From Sulfurimonas sp. (GTDB lineage Bacteria; Campylobacterota; Campylobacteria; Campylobacterales; Sulfurimonadaceae): a DNA stretch of 5,285 nucleotides. A model generated the notes under the pieces. It did not search any database. It was not told where the DNA came from and worked only from the letters and a program-made list of their open reading frames with translations. This document shows positions 1 to 5,152 of the stretch, in pieces; within the stretch, counting starts at the first letter, position 1, and each line of letters starts with the position of its first letter. The stretch spans positions 1 to 5,285 of the forward strand of contig DQSP01000261.1 of assembly GCA_015663215.1 (NCBI GenBank), in the 5' to 3' direction. The translations under genes and the position numbers were made by a program.

Positions 1-945
1 AAGTATATCAAAGAGATGGAAAAGTCTTGGACGCAGTATGGACTAGACTTTGTAAAAACGATAAACACAGATACGCAAGTAGACTATGAGATAAATGCTG
101 TCAAGGTTACTTTTTATGCATCAGGATTAAAAAACCTAAGAGCTGGGGCAAGTACTTTTTTCAATGTTCACATAGCCAGTGTTGATACTATCATCGCTAT
201 GAAGATGGATGCTATCATAAACTATAGAACAAAAAGTAGGGACTTTTATGACATCTATACCATAGCTAAAGATGACACTGTTTCTTTGTCTAGGATGTTG
301 GATTTGTATAATCAACACACAAGTACCTACTGTACAGACGAGCTGATACAAAAGAGACTTACCAAGCATCCTTTAGATAAAGATGATGAAGGATTGCAAG
401 GTCTTAATGCTACAGGATTAAAGAGTTTTACAGCATTAAGAGCATGGCTCACTCAGAAGATAGAAGACGAAGCCATAGCAGACAATAGCGTGATAATTGA
501 CATAGTGAAGAGTGCAGAAAAAATAAAGGACTATACAGATAAATGTTTTGGTCTAACTAGGTTGTCTTTAGTGCAAAAATATGCCACGTTAGGTAAAGAT
601 GATATGGTTGAAAAGTGCTTAATGTTATCTGCCTTTGATTTGTTTTATAAAAACATCTCTGGGAAGCATATATTATCTTACTTTGAAGATAACTTGGAGA
701 TGTACAAAAAGATACTCTACTATGCTATCGATATCCCTCCTGAGCTTATGACCAAAGACCCCAAGTTTCTCACAGAACATCAGCGTCTAAACTTGCAGCT
801 TCTGAAGCTAGAACATAGCATCGTAGGATGTACCAAAACAGACTGCAGCCAAGAGCGTATAGAAATCAATGCAGAAAAGTTTGGTATCACGTCACAAGAA
901 TACTTTTCTAGGGTTGAAGGTAAGCGTAGGTTACGCCATAAGTAA
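1..945 (+). CDS. AbiEii/AbiGii-family nucleotidyltransferase toxin, 5'-truncated by the window edge
   Basis: The reading frame is open from base 1, so the first ATG in view (16) is probably internal and the true start lies upstream. Counting from that ATG, residues 55-83 read SVDTIIAMKMDAIINYR followed by TKSRDFYDIYTI. The conserved Lys (K63), Arg (R71) and RDFYDI block (75-80) are the C-terminal signature of the AbiEii (DUF1814) nucleotidyltransferase fold. The N-terminal GG/GS...DxD metal-binding motif expected before it is missing and should lie just outside the window. Members of this family act as toxins in type IV TA/abortive-infection systems, modifying a cellular target, in some cases tRNA, and pair with an AbiEi antitoxin, normally encoded directly upstream. 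That partner cannot be seen here. Residues about 150-309 form a long C-terminal part that I do not recognise, ending in a basic tail (GKRRLRHK). Family assignment is good; toxin activity is inferred. Confidence 0.8.
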   Translation, partial: KYIKEMEKSWTQYGLDFVKTINTDTQVDYEINAVKVTFYASGLKNLRAGASTFFNVHIASVDTIIAMKMDAIINYRTKSRDFYDIYTIAKDDTVSLSRMLDLYNQHTSTYCTDELIQKRLTKHPLDKDDEGLQGLNATGLKSFTALRAWLTQKIEDEAIADNSVIIDIVKSAEKIKDYTDKCFGLTRLSLVQKYATLGKDDMVEKCLMLSAFDLFYKNISGKHILSYFEDNLEMYKKILYYAIDIPPELMTKDPKFLTEHQRLNLQLLKLEHSIVGCTKTDCSQERIEINAEKFGITSQEYFSRVEGKRRLRHK

Positions 946-1045
946 AAAGAGAGTGTTTCAAATGATAAGAAGTGTGTGTGGGTTACTTCTAGTTGTGAGT
1001 GTAAATAGGCGTTTGGAGTAGTTGTAGGCGAAGCGTTAATGTGGG

Positions 1046-1084
1046 TTGTACCAAAAAATATAAATCTAGAATCTTTTGGTACAA
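1046..1084. repeat. 11-bp perfect inverted repeat between convergent genes
   Basis: TTGTACCAAAA (1046-1056) is repeated as its exact reverse complement TTTTGGTACAA (1074-1084) around a 17-nt AT-rich loop that contains TCTAGA. It lies in the 262-bp gap between the AbiEii-type gene (+) and hipA (-), where a bidirectional terminator would be expected. No clean U-tract follows on either strand, so a terminator role is only possible. It could also be a small mobile-repeat remnant or a protein-binding site. Confidence 0.5.
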
Positions 1085-1118
1085 TTTCATAAATCTTTTC
1101 AAGGGAAAAAGAATAGGA

Positions 1119-1147
1119 AATATATGTCTTTTTGAGAGTCATATATT
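1119..1147. repeat. 8-bp perfect inverted repeat downstream of hipA
   Basis: AATATATG (1119-1126) pairs with CATATATT (1140-1147) across a 13-nt loop. The stem is AT-rich and therefore weak. With the repeat at 1046-1084 it is the only structure I see in the gap 946-1207; the rest of that gap holds no supported gene. It may help end transcription from hipA, but this is not shown by a T-run. Confidence 0.3.
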
Positions 1148-1207
1148 GAAACAAAGATGTACTGTACGATGCTAATGATAGCCCCTATTGAGTGTATTCT
1201 GGAACAA

Positions 1208-2515
1208 TTACCGTATATTTCTTATATTTTGTACGATGGTCTCTCTAAGTACATCATCTACACCATACTCTCGTGCTAGTGTTTCAAACTCTAAGAAATG
1301 TGTGTATATTGCTTCTAGTATCTCTTTGGACTTTTTTGAACTAATGGTACAATAGTTACCAAAAGAGGTGATGTCTTCTAGTGTAAAGTTGTCTTGTTTG
1401 TCGTTCAGTTTGAGTTGATGCACTTTTGTCCAGTTTCCTGTGGGGTCATAGGAGTATGTGAGGTCAAACGCTGGAGAAAGTCTCCATTTCCCTGATTTAT
1501 CCATCAGAAAACCAAAGTTTTTTGTATGGTCATCTTGATTACGTCCTACTATGTTAAACATGGCTCTTCTAAATATCTCTGTGATAGCCCCTTGCCCTAG
1601 CTTCATCCTTCTGGCAGTCAGTACCAACTGCTCATATGAGTAAGCTCCTGTACTGTCTCTATCGAAGTGTTCTAGTCCTGCCCATGAGACATAGTGCAGT
1701 TTAGAACTCTTACCTCCCTCGTTGACCCTATCAAAACGTTCTATCATAAAATGAAAATCGTTCCCTGACTCAATAAAGCTTGTTTTAGGTATGTCAATGT
1801 CACACTTTCGAGCTATGTGAGCATAGATGTACTCCACTTTTGGCATGCCTTTAGGGTCATCTTTGTCATGGTCACTGTTAGCCATGGAGTCAAACTTTAG
1901 TAGCCAGTAGGTACAAGGTTCGTGGTAAAGCTTTGTACCATCATAAAACTTAGCATCCTTTTTTTGCACAACGAGTGCTTTAGATCGGGCACCTCCTGCA
2001 CTCGACCCCACCCTGATGAGACTCAAGGCATCTTCTCTGGTTTTTACATTTTCTAGCTTCTTCTGTAAATCGGCTTTTTTACTTACAACCATCTCTGCAA
2101 GTTCTGCTAGTGTATCGATGTTAAGTGCCATGTCTCCTGTAGGTCTTTTATCAAACTCAAAAGGATGATACTCTATCGCACCCATAGCACGATCACCTAT
2201 ATAGAGCAATCTATCTAAGGTACTCACATCTTCAGAGACTATCTGTTTTTTTGCCATAAACTGATCTATGAGTTGATTACCAAATTTGTCAGGGAGTGAG
2301 TCTGCAAACAGTCCTGGCACTCCTTTAAATGTTCTAAAGCTTATGTCTTCAAAGTTATGCTTTGCAGGAGGATGTTTCATCATCAGCGGTGAGATGTATA
2401 TAGGTGAGTTCATAAAGTTGGCGGTGTACTCAAATACAGCGATGTCAGAGTCTGGCTGATAACCTAGATACCCTATGGTTGTTCCCCATAGTTTTACTTC
2501 TACTGTGTTACTCAT
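1208..2515 (-). CDS. hipA: HipA-family serine/threonine kinase toxin
   Basis: This 435-residue protein has the usual length and layout of HipA: an N-terminal Couple_hipA-like region (about 1-110) followed by the HipA_C kinase fold. The glycine-rich loop is at 170-179 (GSSAGGARSK), the position of the autophosphorylated serine in E. coli HipA (Ser150); S171 or S172 is the candidate here. FMIERFDR is at 256-263. The catalytic loop NQDDHTKNFGFL (326-337) gives D328 as the catalytic Asp and N333 as a metal ligand, and SPAFDLTYS (347-355) supplies the DFG-like Asp D351. All key residues are present, so an active kinase is expected. Characterised HipA proteins phosphorylate aminoacyl-tRNA synthetases such as GltX and so stop translation; the target here is unknown. 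It is translated from an ATG that overlaps the hipB stop in ATGA (2512-2515), indicating translational coupling and antitoxin-first order. Confidence 0.95.
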   Translation of the reverse strand: MSNTVEVKLWGTTIGYLGYQPDSDIAVFEYTANFMNSPIYISPLMMKHPPAKHNFEDISFRTFKGVPGLFADSLPDKFGNQLIDQFMAKKQIVSEDVSTLDRLLYIGDRAMGAIEYHPFEFDKRPTGDMALNIDTLAELAEMVVSKKADLQKKLENVKTREDALSLIRVGSSAGGARSKALVVQKKDAKFYDGTKLYHEPCTYWLLKFDSMANSDHDKDDPKGMPKVEYIYAHIARKCDIDIPKTSFIESGNDFHFMIERFDRVNEGGKSSKLHYVSWAGLEHFDRDSTGAYSYEQLVLTARRMKLGQGAITEIFRRAMFNIVGRNQDDHTKNFGFLMDKSGKWRLSPAFDLTYSYDPTGNWTKVHQLKLNDKQDNFTLEDITSFGNYCTISSKKSKEILEAIYTHFLEFETLAREYGVDDVLRETIVQNIRNIR

Positions 2516-2862
2516 AGGTCTTCACCCCAAACAAAATCTGTTTTGTTTGTTTGCACTTTACTTTTTTTAGAGACTCTTTTTTTAGGTTTTTTTTCTTTTT
2601 GTGGGATAGGGCTAAATGTTTTAACAGAGGGGAACAAAGTAGACAATGCATCCACCCTATCTACAGCCCTCAAAATAGCAATGAAGTTTTTAATGTTAAT
2701 GTTTTTACCATTTTTAAAACGATGTATGGCATCTTTGCTGACACCACCAAGTTTACAGACCTCGTCTTCATTAAGTTCTAGTTGCAGTCTATGCTGTTCA
2801 TACGCCTTAGCCATAGTCTTGATAATCTCTTCATCCGTCATCATAGAGAAACTTTGCATCAT
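2512..2862 (-). CDS. hipB: HipB-type Xre/Cro helix-turn-helix antitoxin
   Basis: This is the first gene of the hipBA operon; it should bind and restrain HipA and repress the operon. Residues about 27-70 fit an Xre-type helix-turn-helix (CKLGGVSKDAIHRFKNGKNINIKN), with GVSKDAIHRFKNG in the place of the usual GVS...IS.iE.G recognition region. A lysine-rich linker (89-107, encoded by long A runs) leads to a C-terminal tail ending FVWGEDL with W112. E. coli HipB also has an extended C-terminal tail carrying a functionally important Trp, so a similar role is plausible but inferred. The start is not fixed: a strong AAAAGGAG (2873-2866) lies 3 nt from the ATG at 2862 and 6 nt from the next ATG at 2859. 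The second may be the better start and would shorten the protein by one residue. Confidence 0.9.
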   Translation of the reverse strand: MMQSFSMMTDEEIIKTMAKAYEQHRLQLELNEDEVCKLGGVSKDAIHRFKNGKNINIKNFIAILRAVDRVDALSTLFPSVKTFSPIPQKEKKPKKRVSKKSKVQTNKTDFVWGEDL

Positions 2863-2877
2863 AAACTCCTTTTGAGA

Positions 2878-2905
2878 AGTATAACATAAATTTGTATATA
2901 TACAA
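2878..2905 (-). promoter_or_regulatory. candidate hipBA promoter
   Basis: Reading the - strand, TATACT (2883-2878) is preceded by TG one base upstream, making an extended -10 (TGnTATACT). TTGTAT (2905-2900) lies 16 nt upstream as a weak -35 (3 of 6 consensus bases). The predicted transcript would begin near 2871, almost on top of the Shine-Dalgarno sequence. The surrounding DNA is very AT-rich and other -10-like hexamers (TTATAG, TATATA) occur upstream, so the exact promoter is uncertain. Confidence 0.4.
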
Positions 2906-2946
2906 CTATAAGTGTAGTTTCGTGGATTTAATTTGTATATATAGTG
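2892..2946. promoter_or_regulatory. candidate HipB operator: perfect palindrome plus a degenerate copy
   Basis: TTGTATATATACAA (2892-2905) is a perfect 14-bp palindrome overlapping the putative -35 element of hipBA. A second site, TTGTATATATAGTG (2933-2946), matches 11 of 14 bases. The two starts are 41 bp apart, about four helical turns, so dimers would sit on the same face of the DNA. HipB proteins are known to repress their operon by binding several palindromic operators upstream; assignment of these sites to this HipB is inference from position. Confidence 0.5.
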
Positions 2947-3015
2947 TTTTAAAAATAACTATCTTTTCTTTTTAGGTGAAATAAGGGAGTAGGGGTTATA
3001 TACGATATTAGTTCT

Positions 3016-3321
3016 TTATGTCGCCAATAACTCTTCATGGCATTTAAGTATATTTTGATGAAAGCTCTCAGGTATGTTTTGCCAGTCAAGGACTTGTGTG
3101 AGTATGGGTATGTTGGAGTCTTGTAAATGCGTTTTAAACTCTGCTAGTTCATACCTATTTATCTTCTTTTCATCTAGCGTAACCAACACCAAGTCCAAAT
3201 CACTAGTGTCATGTGCTTCGCCACTGACCCGACTACCATAAGCCAATACTCTCACAGGTGTGTGTATTGTTTGTTTTGCTATACCAATAATGGTATCTCT
3301 GTCTTTTTTTCTAAGTAGCAT
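3016..3321 (-). CDS. mntA: MntA-type minimal nucleotidyltransferase antitoxin
   Basis: This 101-residue protein is a minimal nucleotidyltransferase. GSRVSGEAHDTSDLD (29-43) fits the GSX10DXD active-site motif exactly (G29, S30, D41, D43), and D79 in TQVLDW is a good candidate for the third metal-binding carboxylate. In the characterised HepT-MntA system, classed as type VII TA, MntA neutralises the HEPN toxin by adding AMP residues to a tyrosine in its active-site motif. The same catalytic residues are present here. The gene overlaps the end of hepT by 11 bp (3311-3321), so the two are almost certainly translated as a unit, toxin first. I see no convincing terminator after its stop codon, so transcripts might run on toward hipB 154 bp downstream on the same strand. 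Confidence 0.92.
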   Translation of the reverse strand: MLLRKKDRDTIIGIAKQTIHTPVRVLAYGSRVSGEAHDTSDLDLVLVTLDEKKINRYELAEFKTHLQDSNIPILTQVLDWQNIPESFHQNILKCHEELLAT

Positions 3322-3730
3322 TGATAACCGCTATAAGAGACTTAGTATCTTTGATAAACTGTTCTATGATTACCAGTATTTCATTAGCTAATTCAGCACC
3401 GTAGTCATGGCTAGTATTATTACGGTTATCTCTATACTCTAGCCATCTTTCTACTTCATTGATGTCCAGTATCCCATGTAGTCCTGCTTGTCTAAATATA
3501 TCTTTAAATACCAATTTATCAACAGCCTTATTGCTATGCAGGTATGGTTTTAAGCGTTTCTTTAAAAGCTTACCCGACTGCTCTAGTATGATTTCAAACT
3601 CTTTAATGATTGCTGACCTATAAATGTCATATTCTATGTCATCTCTAGTATAGTTTTGTAATTTTTCATATGCTTTAGCTAAGGCTAAATTACAACGATT
3701 TATATATGTTGTATCTATATTTTGATGCAT
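3311..3730 (-). CDS. hepT: HepT-type HEPN RNase toxin (HI0074-like NTase-substrate-binding family)
   Basis: This 139-residue, mostly helical protein carries RNNTSHDY at 103-110, a textbook RX4HXY HEPN motif (R103, H108, Y110). R103 and H108 would form the ribonuclease site at a dimer interface. Y110 is the expected AMP acceptor for the partner MntA. The sequence before the motif (FKDIFRQAGLHGILDINEVERWLEYRDN) resembles the HI0074 family of nucleotidyltransferase substrate-binding proteins, known from the HI0073/HI0074 pair. The start at 3730 is supported by AAGGAG (3741-3736) with 5-nt spacing and by a promoter just upstream. Nothing suggests damage, so a functional type VII TA pair is expected; the RNA target is not predictable from sequence. 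Confidence 0.92.
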   Translation of the reverse strand: MHQNIDTTYINRCNLALAKAYEKLQNYTRDDIEYDIYRSAIIKEFEIILEQSGKLLKKRLKPYLHSNKAVDKLVFKDIFRQAGLHGILDINEVERWLEYRDNRNNTSHDYGAELANEILVIIEQFIKDTKSLIAVINAT

Positions 3731-3747
3731 CTAGACTCCTTATATAA

Positions 3748-3774
3748 ATTATATCATAACCTCGTTGATATCAA
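3748..3774 (-). promoter_or_regulatory. promoter of hepT-mntA with overlapping palindrome
   Basis: On the - strand, TGATATAAT (3756-3748) is a perfect extended -10 element. TTGATA (3774-3769) matches 5 of 6 bases of the -35 consensus, with a short 15-nt spacer. The -35 is embedded in the perfect 10-bp palindrome TTGATATCAA (3765-3774), a possible operator. Predicted initiation near 3741 would place the transcript start at the Shine-Dalgarno AAGGAG, giving a leader of about 11 nt. Confidence 0.65.
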
Positions 3775-3834
3775 AATGAGTAGTGAACGCCTAAGGTTTT
3801 ATGGCATTGCGAGTTGATTTGAAATCTTTCCTTA

Positions 3835-3849
3835 TACACACGGTGTGTA
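3835..3849. promoter_or_regulatory. candidate HicB operator (odd palindrome TACACAC-G-GTGTGTA)
   Basis: Two 7-bp arms, TACACAC (3835-3841) and GTGTGTA (3843-3849), flank a single central G. The site is 48 bp upstream of the hicA start, just upstream of TATATT (3874-3879), a plausible -10 for hicAB. HicB antitoxins with a ribbon-helix-helix domain autorepress from palindromes in this position. The stem is not followed by a T-run and has only one unpaired base, so a terminator is unlikely. Assignment to HicB is inference. Confidence 0.45.
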
Positions 3850-3897
3850 ATGTTAGTTTAACCCTTTATAGGATATATTGAAAATTGAGGAGGCATG

Positions 3898-4083
3898 ATG
3901 AACGCTAAAGAAGTATTGAAGATTTTGTACGGACATGGCTTTAGTTAAGTTTCACAAAAAGGATCTCATCTTAAATTATCAAAAGATGAGAAAAAGGTTA
4001 TCGTTCCTATGCATGGAGCAAAAGATATACCCATAGGCACGCTTAAAAGTATCGAAAAACAAAGTGGCGTTGTGCTACGATAA
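3898..4083 (+). pseudogene. hicA: hicA mRNA interferase toxin gene interrupted by an in-frame stop
   Basis: From the ATG at 3898 (strong GAGGAGG at 3887-3893, 4-nt spacing; another ATG at 3895 is too close) the frame encodes MNAKEVLKILYGHGFS, then TAA at 3946-3948. It then continues without any frameshift as VSQKGSHLKL...VPMHGAKDIPIGTLKSIEKQSG to TAA at 4081-4083. The whole is an unmistakable HicA, a dsRBD-like toxin of about 60 residues that cleaves mRNA using a conserved His; here it is H24 in QKGSH (CAT 3967-3969), after the stop. No ATG, GTG or TTG lies between the stop and that His, so re-initiation cannot restore an active toxin. TAA is one base away from GAA, AAA or CAA, and Glu or Lys is common at this place in HicA. 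The defect therefore looks like a single recent substitution or a sequencing error. Confidence 0.88.
3964..3991 (+). repeat. 9-bp perfect inverted repeat inside hicA
   Basis: TCTCATCTT (3964-3972) and AAGATGAGA (3983-3991) form a perfect stem with a 10-nt loop, AAATTATCAA. The stem begins 15 nt after the internal TAA and includes the codon for the catalytic histidine. It has no T-run, so it is not a typical terminator. It may be a chance result of coding sequence. Confidence 0.35.
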
Positions 4084-4097
4084 TAAGGATTTTTAAA

Positions 4098-4478
4098 ATG
4101 GAATATATATCGTTTATACATAAAGAAGATGATAGTTATGTAGCTATAGTGCCCGACTTAGGTTATACATCAAGTTTTGGCAGTACATTTACTGAAGTGG
4201 TACATAATATAGTTGAAGCATGTGAACTTTATGCTGAAGATGAAGAAGAATTGCCTATAGCACGCTCCTTGGAGAGACTAACTAAAGATGAAGAACTAGA
4301 AGCAAATGCTACTCCTCAACTGATAAATGTAAAAGTAGAAAAAAATGTACGTATTAATGTCATGCTTCCTTCAGGTCTTCTAAGGGCTGTAAATTCCAAA
4401 GCAGAAGAAACCTATCAGGGTAACAGAAGTGCTTATATCCAAGATTTAATGCAACGTGATATTGCTTTGCATGTTTGA
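4098..4478 (+). CDS. hicB: HicB-family antitoxin with RHH-type C-terminus
   Basis: This 126-residue protein has the two-part HicB structure. Residues 1-50 form the partial RNase H-like fold that binds HicA (FIHKEDDSYVAIVPDLGYTSSFGSTFTEVVHNIVEA, with the typical VPDLG and FG...T/E elements). Residues about 84-122 (VRINVMLPSGLLRAVNSKAEETYQGNRSAYIQDLMQRDI) look like a ribbon-helix-helix DNA-binding domain. It starts 14 nt after the end of hicA with an AAGGAT ribosome-binding site (4085-4090) at 7-nt spacing, the usual toxin-first hicAB order. No key element is missing. Because hicA is interrupted, HicB here would be an antitoxin without its cognate toxin. It could persist as an autorepressor, protect against other HicA proteins, or be a recent orphan. 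Confidence 0.92.
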   Translation: MEYISFIHKEDDSYVAIVPDLGYTSSFGSTFTEVVHNIVEACELYAEDEEELPIARSLERLTKDEELEANATPQLINVKVEKNVRINVMLPSGLLRAVNSKAEETYQGNRSAYIQDLMQRDIALHV

Positions 4479-4541
4479 TTTTTATTCGTCCCATAGTCTG
4501 ACAATAGGTTATAAAGTAATTTTTCTAAGACCTAAACAGTC

Positions 4542-4576
4542 TTATTGGTTCCCATCGAGACGATGGGAACCAATAA
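4542..4576. terminator. 16-bp perfect hairpin between convergent genes; bidirectional terminator or REP-like repeat
   Basis: Bases 4542-4557 pair perfectly with 4561-4576 around the triloop AGA; the core is GGTTCCCATCG / CGATGGGAACC. It lies between the stops of hicB (+) and the exported-protein gene (-), where a shared terminator is expected. The T-tract is poor on both strands (CTTTACCTT on +), which argues against a standard intrinsic terminator. The GTTCCCA...TGGGAAC core resembles REP-like hairpin repeats that I recall from other proteobacteria; this is memory-based. A competing 6-bp stem, TAAGAC/GTCTTA (4526-4531/4539-4544), overlaps its left foot. Confidence 0.6.
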
Positions 4577-4592
4577 CTTTACCTTAATCTAG

Positions 4593-5120
4593 TTAAAATC
4601 CACAGGCATCTCGTATGGCTTTGTCTTTAGAATTCCCCCAACCATTACCATTATTAGAACCACTGACAGTATAGCGTCCTTCTAAATTTTTTAATCCTGA
4701 AAAAGTCCTTCCATTGCTACATTCACCTTTGAAAGTTTTACCACTATTTTGCCAAAATGTGTAATTCTTACGCTTGACTTTGTTATTTGCACACTTCCGC
4801 ATACTGGTTGTTGGTTTTAAATAAAATTTTCTATTTTTAATAAATTGGTTAATAGTAAATTCACACCCATTAACTACCATTTTAAAGGGAGCATTTTTAA
4901 TATTGTCTGTTTTCAGAAATTTAAAATTTGAATTAGGCATATTCATACATAAAAATTTATACATTTGTTTTTCAGGATTATCTACATCTTTCATGGTTAA
5001 AAGCAAGAAATCCATACCTACATTTTCTAAACTAGAAAATGAGCAACTTTTGTACTTAGCGGTTTCTGCTACTAGATGAGTAGACAATACAAACAATACG
5101 GTTAAAATAATATTTTTCAT
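4593..5120 (-). CDS. small exported six-cysteine protein, function unknown
   Basis: I do not recognise this 175-residue protein. The start at 5120 is chosen because GAGG (5129-5126) lies 5 nt upstream and because it begins with a clear Sec signal peptide: MKN, a hydrophobic core IILTVLFVLSTHL, and likely cleavage after VA (residue 18). The mature part is lysine- and asparagine-rich and holds six cysteines (C26, C58, C86, C110, C134, C173), an even number consistent with periplasmic disulfides. The C-terminal 45 residues (TFKGECSNGRTFSGLKN, then YTVSGSNNGNGWGNSKDKAIRDACGF) are rich in Gly, Ser and Asn and may form a small separate domain. There are no other membrane segments. A GTG at 5162 would give a 14-residue extension but would bury the signal peptide. 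Expression may vary through the G8 tract upstream. A periplasmic or secreted protein is well supported; any role is unknown. Confidence 0.85.
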   Translation of the reverse strand: MKNIILTVLFVLSTHLVAETAKYKSCSFSSLENVGMDFLLLTMKDVDNPEKQMYKFLCMNMPNSNFKFLKTDNIKNAPFKMVVNGCEFTINQFIKNRKFYLKPTTSMRKCANNKVKRKNYTFWQNSGKTFKGECSNGRTFSGLKNLEGRYTVSGSNNGNGWGNSKDKAIRDACGF

Positions 5121-5152
5121 TTTTTCCTCAAATTTTAAGATAAACAATCTTA

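Noticed and set aside
136..369. 77-codon - strand ORF inside the AbiEii-type gene
   Set aside because: It is antisense to a clear coding frame, with no supporting signals.
962..1021. 19-residue hydrophobic + strand peptide (MIRSVCGLLLVVSVNRRLE) as a possible type I toxin
   Set aside because: It has no convincing ribosome-binding site, promoter or antisense RNA signal; ORFs of this length are expected by chance.
780..1154. 124-codon - strand ORF overlapping the end of the AbiEii-type gene
   Set aside because: It is mostly antisense to a well-supported gene, has no ribosome-binding site that I can see and no recognisable motif; its 5' part spans the inverted repeats.
2512..2600. Programmed -1 frameshift at the A7-A8 runs in hipB producing a HipB-HipA fusion
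   Set aside because: The hipA frame carries a TGA six bases upstream of the hipA ATG, so a shifted ribosome would stop before entering hipA.
2543..2875. + strand ORFs at 2543-2875 and 2551-2781
   Set aside because: They are antisense to hipB; their Phe/Leu-rich translations arise from the lysine-rich, A-rich tail of hipB on the other strand.
2904..2919. Inverted repeat AACTA-N6-TAGTT between the hipBA operator copies
   Set aside because: Five-bp arms in AT-rich DNA are too short to separate from chance.
2950..3015. Terminator after mntA
   Set aside because: I see only AT-rich sequence and a C-rich stretch (CCCCTACTCCC on the - strand), with no stem long enough to support a terminator.
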